Made by a program: the position numbers and the translations under genes. The notes below the pieces were generated by a model. It saw only the letters and a list, made by a program, of their open reading frames with translations, ran no database searches and had not been told where the DNA came from. From JAZLGI01 sp045616225 (lineage in GTDB: Bacteria > Spirochaetota > Spirochaetia > Sphaerochaetales > Sphaerochaetaceae), in NCBI GenBank assembly GCA_045616225.1, contig JAZLGI010000080.1, forward strand, positions 1 to 6,905: a DNA stretch of 6,905 bases, read 5' to 3'. Shown here piece by piece: positions 1-4,640 of the stretch; within the stretch, counting starts at the first letter, position 1, and each line of letters begins with the position of its first letter.

Positions 1-1
1 A

Positions 2-805
2 ATTATTCTGATTTCGGGAATTACCGGAGTAATCGGCACGATAGTTGATTTCATAGGGAACTCGCTGATGTCTGCAGTTATGGCAGGTGTGTCAATAATC
101 CTGGCTCGTACTTCCTACAATATGATAAGAATGGATTATCTGGCGGGAAGTACATCACTTGTATCGGCGGTAATCATTTATCTGATTACAAAAAACCTCG
201 TCTATACAGTTGTATGCTGTATCACATTCAGTACTGTTTCTTACAACATATTCGGAAAAGAAAAAATCACAGGAAGCAACCGAATTACCGGAGATTGTGA
301 AAAATTCTCTTTTTTCAGACCTGTTGTAAACAGCCGTACGGTACGCGGTTCACTTGCTGCTGCAATTCTGCTGCTGGGAGGAACTCTTTCCGATTCTGCG
401 GTAAATTCACAGCTGTCCGGAATACCTCTTAACATAAACGGCGTATTTACTTACACAGGACTCGGCGGAATGTTGTCTGCAATGTTCGGAGGACCGCCGC
501 TTGCCGCAATAATATCGGGAACGGCTGCAACTCCCACACCACAACTCGGTTCGTGTATCACCGTAGCAGTACTGATTATAATTTTACTTGCGGGGCTTCT
601 CCCGAAAATCGCACGTTACATTCCGGGACAGGCTGTATGCGGCTTCCTTTTTGTTCTGGCGGTCTTTGTTGTGTTTCCCACAAACGCACCTATCGCTTTT
701 TCGGATAATCCGGTTGTTTCTTCAGTAACAATGCTTGTTACGGCGGTTGTAGACCCGTTCATGGGAATTGCATCCGGAATTCTGCTGCGCTTGATGTCCG
801 TTTGA
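2..805 (+). CDS. NCS2-type nucleobase permease, C-terminal part (5' end outside window)
   Basis: The reading frame is open from the window edge to TGA at 803-805 and gives 267 residues. The ATG at 68 is internal, because the frame continues upstream with hydrophobic sequence, so the true start lies outside. The protein is almost entirely membrane segments. It includes a glycine/proline-rich stretch (MFGGPPLAAIISGTAATPTP, near 469-528) that sits where NCS2 transporters have their substrate-binding half-helix region. A run of helices with P-x-x-A-R-Y-I-P follows, then a final helix ending LLRLMSV. NCS2/AzgA-like proteins are cytoplasmic-membrane symporters for uracil, xanthine, guanine or hypoxanthine. 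The layout fits that family, but the usual diagnostic motifs are divergent, so the substrate cannot be named. A sulfate- or benzoate-type permease is a less likely alternative. The gene converges on the ABC operon to its right. Its base composition is visibly more GC-rich than the transposon cargo. Confidence 0.6.
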   Translation: MILISGITGVIGTIVDFIGNSLMSAVMAGVSIILARTSYNMIRMDYLAGSTSLVSAVIIYLITKNLVYTVVCCITFSTVSYNIFGKEKITGSNRITGDCEKFSFFRPVVNSRTVRGSLAAAILLLGGTLSDSAVNSQLSGIPLNINGVFTYTGLGGMLSAMFGGPPLAAIISGTAATPTPQLGSCITVAVLIIILLAGLLPKIARYIPGQAVCGFLFVLAVFVVFPTNAPIAFSDNPVVSSVTMLVTAVVDPFMGIASGILLRLMSV

Positions 806-917
806 TTTTGAGTTATAAAGAAGTCAGCAAAAATGTGTTTTTGGCTGGAAAGGTAAGTTCAGAATTCATGAATGGAATTTTGAAATTGACTCTAAAATAT
901 CGGTGTTTGCGGATGGA

Positions 918-1017
918 GGGAATTGTCTTCAGCCTACCGGAAGTCCGGCTGCAGACCGCCTGCGCAGACAAACAGCTCAAGTGGCGCTGTTTGTCTTTAT
1001 GCTCCGGTTCAATTCCC
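918..1017. other. GC-rich multibranched inverted-repeat block, possible structured RNA
   Basis: An outer 8-bp stem (GGGAATTG 918-925 with CAATTCCC 1010-1017) encloses at least two inner hairpins. The first is CCGG/CCGG (937-940, 945-948), extended by CAG/CTG (930-932, 949-951). The second is a perfect 11-bp stem, AGACAAACAGC 966-976 with GCTGTTTGTCT 986-996, with a 9-base loop. The block is clearly richer in G and C than its surroundings. It begins about 110 bases after the permease stop. It could be the structured end of the permease mRNA, a small RNA of unknown strand, or an intergenic repeat. I do not recognise it as a known RNA family. Confidence 0.35.
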
Positions 1018-1044
1018 TGTCCTGAATCCTATGTAAACACCGAC

Positions 1045-1066
1045 AAACAGAGGTATTTCTGTTTTT
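1045..1066 (+). terminator. Weak terminator-like hairpin downstream of the permease
   Basis: AAACAGA (1045-1051) pairs with TCTGTTT (1058-1064) around a 6-base loop, and the 3' arm runs into a short T run ending at 1066. The stem is short and AT-rich, and part of the T run lies in the stem. It is only a candidate for terminating the permease transcript; the 11-bp hairpin at 966-996 could do this job instead. Confidence 0.3.
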
Positions 1067-1155
1067 CAGTGTTTAATGTCAGAAGAACATAAGAAGATAT
1101 CAACTTACATGAAACCAATAGATTTTACAGCACTTATTCAGCATATAATTCCTGT

Positions 1156-1341
1156 TTACGGAAGTGGAAACGCAATATATAGCTTTGTTCCGTAAAAAAC
1201 TATCAGATTTTAACTTTTTTTAACAGTTTTGGTATGGTTTTATAATTATTTACGGAAGTAACCATCTTACAGATGGCCAAGTTCCGTAACCGGAACAATA
1301 ATTACGGAATTTGCTCTTCAGACAAGGCTCTTCTTCCGTAA
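1156..1341. repeat. Three 40-bp palindromic units TTACGGAA-N24-TTCCGTAA
   Basis: The same 8-bp arm occurs six times as three inverted pairs: 1156-1163 with 1188-1195, 1250-1257 with 1282-1289, and 1302-1309 with 1334-1341. In all three pairs the interior is exactly 24 bases, so arm starts are exactly 32 bp apart. The interiors are unrelated in sequence. The second contains its own hairpin (CCATCT 1262-1267, AGATGG 1271-1276), and the third contains a direct repeat of GCTCTTC (1313-1319, 1327-1333). Gaps between units are 54 and 12 bp. A further hairpin, GTTCCG-taac-CGGAAC (1281-1296), straddles the end of the second unit. Conserved arms at constant spacing with variable interiors suggest paired protein-binding sites or recombination sites. 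The identity of the element is unknown. Confidence 0.75.
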
Positions 1342-1420
1342 AGCGTATTTTAGACTTAAAAATAGCTAAAAAGTCGCAATTATAATGAGATTGAGATACG
1401 TCCCTAATATCTCTCCTTGG

Positions 1421-1478
1421 TAAAAAAGAGAGGGCTGCAACCCTAAGTCAGAAATCCTGACTTTTGTTACAGCCCTCT
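1421..1478 (-). terminator. Rho-independent terminator originally serving the ABC importer operon
   Basis: AGAGGGCTG (1429-1437) pairs with CAGCCCTCT (1470-1478). Inside, AAGTCAG (1445-1451) pairs with CTGACTT (1457-1463) around a 5-base loop. Read on the minus strand, the stem is followed by CTTTTTT (complement of 1422-1428), a good U tract. If the transposon and one target copy are removed, this hairpin begins about 35 bases after the stop codon of the ABC ATPase gene, the normal place for that operon's terminator. The plus strand has only TTT after the stem, so termination of rightward transcripts would be weaker. Confidence 0.8.
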
Positions 1479-1502
1479 TTACCCTTGATAAACTGATTGT
1501 TT

Positions 1503-1510
1503 TTTTATTT
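1503..1510. repeat. Left 8-bp target site duplication of the transposon
   Basis: TTTTATTT directly abuts the left inverted repeat and is identical to 4633-4640 on the right. An 8-bp AT-rich duplication is what IS1595-family elements generate. Confidence 0.92.
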
Positions 1511-1534
1511 GGCTCTGTCATATAAAACGGTTGA
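1511..1534 (+). repeat. Left terminal inverted repeat of the transposon
   Basis: It begins GGCTCTGTCATATAAA and ends GGTTGA, and matches the reverse complement of 4609-4632 at 22 of 24 positions. The only differences are the two bases 1527-1528 (AC against CA). Its last four bases are the start of the transposase promoter -35 box. Confidence 0.95.
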
Positions 1535-1560
1535 CTTTTTTGCCCTTGGAATGATATATT
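1531..1560 (+). promoter_or_regulatory. Transposase promoter overlapping the left inverted repeat
   Basis: A -35 box TTGACT (1531-1536) and a -10 box TATATT (1555-1560) are separated by 18 bp. The -10 is preceded by TGA, giving an extended -10. The predicted start near 1567 leaves a very short leader before the AAGGAG site at 1569-1574. The -35 box lies partly inside the terminal repeat, so transposase bound to the end could repress its own transcription. No other clear promoter is visible ahead of the passenger genes, so this one may drive all three. Confidence 0.65.
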
Positions 1561-1582
1561 ATTCTTGTAAGGAGAAAGAATT

Positions 1583-2617
1583 ATGACTTCTTTTGACAAG
1601 ATAATTGATGAGATAAAAAAACTTTCAAACAAGGAAAAAGACAAAATCAGAGACTTTCTTGCAATGAGTTGTGTTTCAGGTAAATCAAATCTGAAAGAAT
1701 ACGTTAAAGAAGAAAGATTCTCAAAAGGTGCAGTATGCCCTATATGTGGTTCTGTACATGTAGTTAGAAATGGAAGCAGAAAAGACGGCACGCAAAGATA
1801 TATCTGCCGAACTTGTAATAAATCATTCACAATCACAACAAATACGATTGTCGCCGCGACAAAAAAAGATATGTCAGTATGGGAAAAGTATATTGATTGC
1901 ATGATGGAAGGTCTTTCTATAAGAGAATCTGCCGTAAGATGTAATATCAACAGAAATACTGCTTTTTTATGGAGACACAAAATACTTGATGCTTTGCAGA
2001 ATATGGCTGAATCAGTTAAGTTAGACGGAATTATTGAAGGTGATGAAACTTTTTTTCCGGTATCGTACAAGGGAAATCACACAAACGGTAGTTTTATAAT
2101 GCCAAGAGAGTCGCATCATCGTGGTAAACAAATTCATTCCAGAGGTTTATCACATGAGCAGGTTTGTGTGCCTTGTGCGGTTAATCGCAATGGTCTCTCT
2201 ATTGCGAAAGTATCAAATCTTGGACGTGTTTCAACATCAAATCTTCACACTATTTTTGATAATCGTATTCTTAAAAATTCAACGCTCTGTACTGATACAA
2301 TGAACTCATATCAGAAATTTGCAGAAACAAATCACATTAAATTGGTACAGTTGAAAACTGGATTATCTAAAAAAGGTATCTACCATATTCAGCATATCAA
2401 TGCATATCATAGTACTCTCAAAAAATTTATGGGTAAATTTAACGGCGTTTCAACAAAATATTTGAACAATTATCTTGTATGGAACAACCTTGTGAATTAC
2501 AGTAAAGAAACGTGGACAGAAAAGAAAAATATCTTTATGTCCTTTGTTTTTACAACTGAAAAAACGGTATTAGTAAGAAATCTTAATGATAGACCTGCTT
2601 TACCGATTTGTGCGTGA
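1583..2617 (+). CDS. IS1595-family transposase (DDN type) with N-terminal zinc ribbon
   Basis: The protein has 344 residues. The start ATG has AAGGAG (1569-1574) eight bases upstream. After a short helical N-terminus comes a zinc ribbon with C52-x2-C55 and C75-x2-C78. A helix-turn-helix-like region follows (about 108-135, GLSIRESAVRCNINRNTAFL). The RNase-H-like catalytic domain then shows D154 in EGDETFF, D238 in LCTDTMNSY, and a third position N273 followed by K280 in HINAYHSTLKK. Asn in place of Glu, with a following Lys, is known in several IS1595 subgroups, so it does not indicate a dead enzyme. The enzyme should bind the 24-bp terminal repeats and cut and join them, leaving an 8-bp duplication, which is what is seen. 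The gene looks intact. Its TGA overlaps the ribosome binding site of the methyltransferase frame, suggesting translational coupling to the cargo. Confidence 0.9.
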   Translation: MTSFDKIIDEIKKLSNKEKDKIRDFLAMSCVSGKSNLKEYVKEERFSKGAVCPICGSVHVVRNGSRKDGTQRYICRTCNKSFTITTNTIVAATKKDMSVWEKYIDCMMEGLSIRESAVRCNINRNTAFLWRHKILDALQNMAESVKLDGIIEGDETFFPVSYKGNHTNGSFIMPRESHHRGKQIHSRGLSHEQVCVPCAVNRNGLSIAKVSNLGRVSTSNLHTIFDNRILKNSTLCTDTMNSYQKFAETNHIKLVQLKTGLSKKGIYHIQHINAYHSTLKKFMGKFNGVSTKYLNNYLVWNNLVNYSKETWTEKKNIFMSFVFTTEKTVLVRNLNDRPALPICA

Positions 2618-2632
2618 GGAGCATGGTCTATG
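2617..2632 (+). promoter_or_regulatory. Ribosome binding site and ATG that set the methyltransferase start
   Basis: AGGAG (2617-2621) begins on the last base of the transposase stop codon and is followed, eight bases later, by ATG at 2630-2632. This is the best-placed initiation signal between the transposase and the methyltransferase. By contrast, the internal ATG at 2793 has no good Shine-Dalgarno sequence at normal distance. The ATG opens into MTKKQNLHR and then the G tract. Confidence 0.75.
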
Positions 2633-3479
2633 ACAAAAAAACAAAATTTGCATAGGGGGGGGGGAATCCTCAACCGCTTACTTTTTAGATCATTCAAGTT
2701 CAACATCGATAATTGAGTATTGTTCAACAACTTCACAAATAAATCTTGAAAAATTCAGAAACAAAATTGTAAATGGTGATTGTCTTGAAGTAATGAAAAC
2801 ATTACCAGACAAATCCATAGATTTAATAATAACTTCACCACCGTATAATTTGCTTAACTCGACAGGCAATGGACTCAAAAAAAATACACATTGTGGCAAA
2901 TGGAAAAATGCTGCCATAAAAAATGGTTACAAAGATTATGATGATAATATGCCATACGATGAATATGTGGCATGGCAACGAGCTTGTGTAACTGAAATGG
3001 TCAGACTAATTAAAGATGACGGAGCAATCTTTTACAACAATAAAAATAGAGTACAAGCTGGATTATTGCAAGACAGAGGAGAAATAGTAAAAGGTTTTCC
3101 TCTGCGACAGGTAATTACATGGAAACGTTCTGGAGCTGTTAATTTTAATGCAGGTTATTTTCTTCCTACAACTGAACAGATCTATATGATTTGTGGTAAG
3201 GATTTTCGTCTTGTGAAAGGGGCAAATAAACTTACAGATGTCTGGGAAATAACACAAGAAATGAGTAACCCCCATCCCGCTCCATTTCCTGTAGAGCTAA
3301 TAGACAATATTGTTTCTTCAACATCTGCAAAATTGGTTTTAGATCCATTTGCAGGTTCAGGAACAACTGCAATATCAAGCATAAAATTTAGCAGAGATTT
3401 TATTTTGATTGAAAAGTCCGCAGATTATTGTGAAATGGCAAAAAAAAGGATAAATGGAGAGAATTGGAAAAATGGCTGA
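2630..3479 (+). CDS. Beta-class DNA methyltransferase, phase-variable, out of frame at a G10 tract as sequenced
   Basis: This enzyme transfers a methyl group from S-adenosylmethionine to N4 of cytosine or N6 of adenine at the host's cognate site. The frame carrying the conserved domains is open from 2634 to TGA at 3477-3479. The catalytic motif TSPPY lies 14-18 residues after the ATG at 2793. NPHPAPFPVEL and the cofactor loop DPFAGSGTT follow near the C-terminus; catalytic motif before cofactor motif is the beta-class order. SPPY leans toward N4-cytosine but does not exclude adenine. Starting at 2793 would lose the family-typical segment NKIVNGDCLEV just upstream, and no ATG, GTG or TTG exists in this frame between 2634 and 2793. 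The well-signalled ATG at 2630 is one base out of register across ten G. Nine or twelve G would give an intact protein of about 282 residues. As sequenced, that ATG yields 28 codons ending at TGA 2714-2716. A shorter 228-residue product from 2793 is possible but weakly supported. Confidence 0.8.
2655..2664 (+). repeat. Homopolymeric G tract, probable phase-variation switch
   Basis: Ten consecutive G lie in otherwise AT-rich DNA, nine codons into the methyltransferase frame from ATG 2630. With 10 G the frame stops at 2714-2716. With 11 G it stops at TAG 2686-2688. With 9 or 12 G it joins the methyltransferase frame. Long G runs are classic slipped-strand hot spots in host-adapted bacteria. A homopolymer sequencing error is the main alternative explanation for the frame break. 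Confidence 0.8.
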
Positions 3480-4551
3480 AACAATACAAGAAAAAATTGA
3501 AAAATCACCTTTCAGAAATATTTATTGGTTTGCAAGATATTTAATAGATTCAGATTCATATTCTTCTATTGGAAGAACTAAAGAAACAAAAATGCTTCAA
3601 CTTGTCACAATTTTGGATAATATTAGAATACAAAAAGATATAGAGGATGGTGATAAACTTGCAACAATCAAAACTTTGTTAGAAGAGAATATTTTAAAAT
3701 TATACAAAAAGAAGAATAGTAAAGTTTATTATGGTGCAGAAAATTTCATTTCATTAATGAATGAAGAACTAAAAACATTAGATGATGTTGCAATCTTTTG
3801 CATTACGATGAGATATATTGTTGCTCCAATCAATCAAGCAATAAAACAAATTCCTACTAATGACAAAGAATTCTCTGAAAAAACAGCGGCAAGTCTTCTA
3901 AAAGCGTGTGGGTCTAAAAAAGCTGGTGTAGTAATAAAAACTTGGGATAATCTTGGAGTAAAGGGATGCTTAGATATTGAAAGAAGTGTAGTAGTTGAAG
4001 AATTTTCAAATCTTCTTGATAATCTTACAAAGTTCGATATTAACTACACAAAATTTGATAACAACCTTATTATGACAGCATTTGTACAAGAATTTGAAAG
4101 ACGTTTAGCTCAGAAAAGGAAAACTAGAGGTGGTTCGTCCTTGGAAAATGTTGTTGATTTTCTGTTTGATTATTACAAATTAAAATCTTCTCAAAAACCT
4201 TCACATTTTGATACAAATTTTGAAGTAGATAAATGGTTCAAAACGGGTGATGGTTGGTATATTGGTATAAGTTGTAAAAGAACATTACGCGAAAGGTGGA
4301 AACAGGTAAACATACCGGAAAATGAATTATCTCATCATAAAATTAAATTTTTATGGCATGTTGTTACATATGACAAAGATTTAAGTGATGATAAAATTAC
4401 AATTGCAGGAAGCCAAAGACAGATTTTTTATTTGCTAGATGACAGCAATATTTATAAGCGTTGCAAGACTCATACGGGTATGAAATCTTATGTTAGACCT
4501 CTGTCTCAGTTTATTGAGGATATAAAAAAAGAACAAAAAAAGAAAAAATAA
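3472..4551 (+). CDS. Probable type II restriction endonuclease, PD-(D/E)XK-like
   Basis: The protein has 359 residues from ATG 3472, which overlaps the methyltransferase stop by eight bases. An in-frame ATG at 3454 would add six residues; its AGGA is only three bases away, so I prefer 3472, which has GGAGAG (3456-3461) upstream. I cannot name the enzyme or its site. The N-terminal two thirds is helical and unfamiliar. Near residues 247-278 is FDTNFEVDKWF, then GWYIGISCKRTLRERWKQ. Acidic residues (D247, E251, D253) followed by a beta-strand with S267-C268-K269 fit a variant PD-(D/E)XK active site. The K-R-T-L-R-E-R-W-K-Q stretch resembles motifs I recall from EcoRII-like and related endonucleases. 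A position immediately after and overlapping a methyltransferase strongly supports a partner nuclease that cuts unmethylated sites. The C-terminus ends in a lysine-rich run encoded by poly-A-rich DNA. The gene is very AT-rich. Confidence 0.75.
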   Translation: MAETIQEKIEKSPFRNIYWFARYLIDSDSYSSIGRTKETKMLQLVTILDNIRIQKDIEDGDKLATIKTLLEENILKLYKKKNSKVYYGAENFISLMNEELKTLDDVAIFCITMRYIVAPINQAIKQIPTNDKEFSEKTAASLLKACGSKKAGVVIKTWDNLGVKGCLDIERSVVVEEFSNLLDNLTKFDINYTKFDNNLIMTAFVQEFERRLAQKRKTRGGSSLENVVDFLFDYYKLKSSQKPSHFDTNFEVDKWFKTGDGWYIGISCKRTLRERWKQVNIPENELSHHKIKFLWHVVTYDKDLSDDKITIAGSQRQIFYLLDDSNIYKRCKTHTGMKSYVRPLSQFIEDIKKEQKKKK

Positions 4552-4564
4552 AGCAATTTACAAA

Positions 4565-4593
4565 TAACCGCAGACGATTTACATTTGCGGTTA
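4565..4593 (+). terminator. Terminator-like hairpin after the endonuclease gene
   Basis: TAACCGCA (4565-4572) pairs perfectly with TGCGGTTA (4586-4593), with possible extension by G-U and A-T pairs toward the loop. The hairpin starts 13 bases after the endonuclease stop, inside the transposon. The following AAATTTTA is only a poor U tract, so termination may be partial. It could still limit transcription from the cargo running into the ABC genes in antisense. Confidence 0.5.
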
Positions 4594-4608
4594 AATTTTA
4601 AGTGGTTA

Positions 4609-4632
4609 TCAACCTGTTTATATGACAGAGCC
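4609..4632 (-). repeat. Right terminal inverted repeat of the transposon
   Basis: The reverse complement begins GGCTCTGTCATATAAA, identical to the left end for 16 bases. Two mismatches follow, then GGTTGA again. It defines the right boundary at 4632, directly against the right target duplication. Confidence 0.95.
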
Positions 4633-4640
4633 TTTTATTT
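4633..4640. repeat. Right 8-bp target site duplication, containing the ABC ATPase stop codon
   Basis: TTTTATTT is identical to 1503-1510. On the minus strand this copy supplies the last Lys codon (4638-4640) and TAA stop (4635-4637) of the ABC ATPase gene, which is why that gene stayed complete after insertion. Confidence 0.92.

Larger units (their letters stand above)
806..1510. other. Intergenic region without a convincing gene
   Basis: About 700 bases lie between the permease stop and the transposon. No frame here has a credible start, ribosome binding site and recognisable protein. The region holds a GC-rich folded block (918-1017), a weak terminator-like hairpin (1045-1066), three spaced palindromic units (1156-1341) and a strong terminator for the minus strand (1421-1478). 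Before the transposon inserted, this was the whole spacer between two convergent transcription units. It also contains a perfect 10-bp palindrome, ATTCATGAAT (864-873), of unknown meaning, and a small 6-bp hairpin (GAGATA 1393-1398 with TATCTC 1408-1413). Confidence 0.6.
1511..4632 (+). mobile_element. IS1595-type transposon carrying a restriction-modification module
   Basis: The element is 3122 bp and is bounded by 24-bp terminal inverted repeats and an 8-bp target duplication, so both ends are fixed to the base. In order it contains an inward promoter, a transposase gene, a DNA methyltransferase gene interrupted by a G tract, an endonuclease gene and a terminator-like hairpin. All three genes are on the plus strand. 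A typical IS1595-family element has little more than the transposase; the roughly 2 kb between the transposase stop and the right repeat is passenger DNA. The intact transposase, near-perfect ends and exact duplication suggest a recent and possibly still mobile insertion. The passenger genes look more AT-rich than the flanking chromosome. Confidence 0.92.

Noticed and set aside
1001..1017. T-loop-like GGTTCAATTCC suggesting a tRNA
   Set aside because: The flanking bases do not form the five-pair T stem, and no anticodon or D arm can be placed around it.
802..1092. 96-codon plus-strand frame after the permease
   Set aside because: It starts with TTG overlapping the permease stop, has no ribosome binding site of its own, resembles no protein I know, and runs through the folded block.
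1109..1195. 28-codon frame starting ATG at 1109 and ending in the first palindromic unit
   Set aside because: There is no ribosome binding site at the right distance. All three palindromic units read Tyr-Gly near the start and Pro-stop at the end in one frame simply because their arms are identical, so the similarity comes from the DNA repeat.
1156..1341. CRISPR array or integron attC sites
   Set aside because: The repeats are 8-bp inverted arms, not direct repeats with regular spacers, and the gaps between units differ (54 and 12 bp). The attC core consensus (GTTRRRY with RYYYAAC) is not evident, and no cas or integrase gene is present.
1366..2070. 234-codon minus-strand frame
   Set aside because: It spans the transposon boundary and lies opposite the transposase gene. 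Its composition and lack of motifs mark it as a shadow.
2655..2664. Frame break purely as a sequencing or assembly error
   Set aside because: It cannot be excluded from one sequence, but a G10 run placed nine codons after a well-signalled start and ahead of a methyltransferase is the classic phase-variation arrangement. I therefore keep it as a switch with this caveat.
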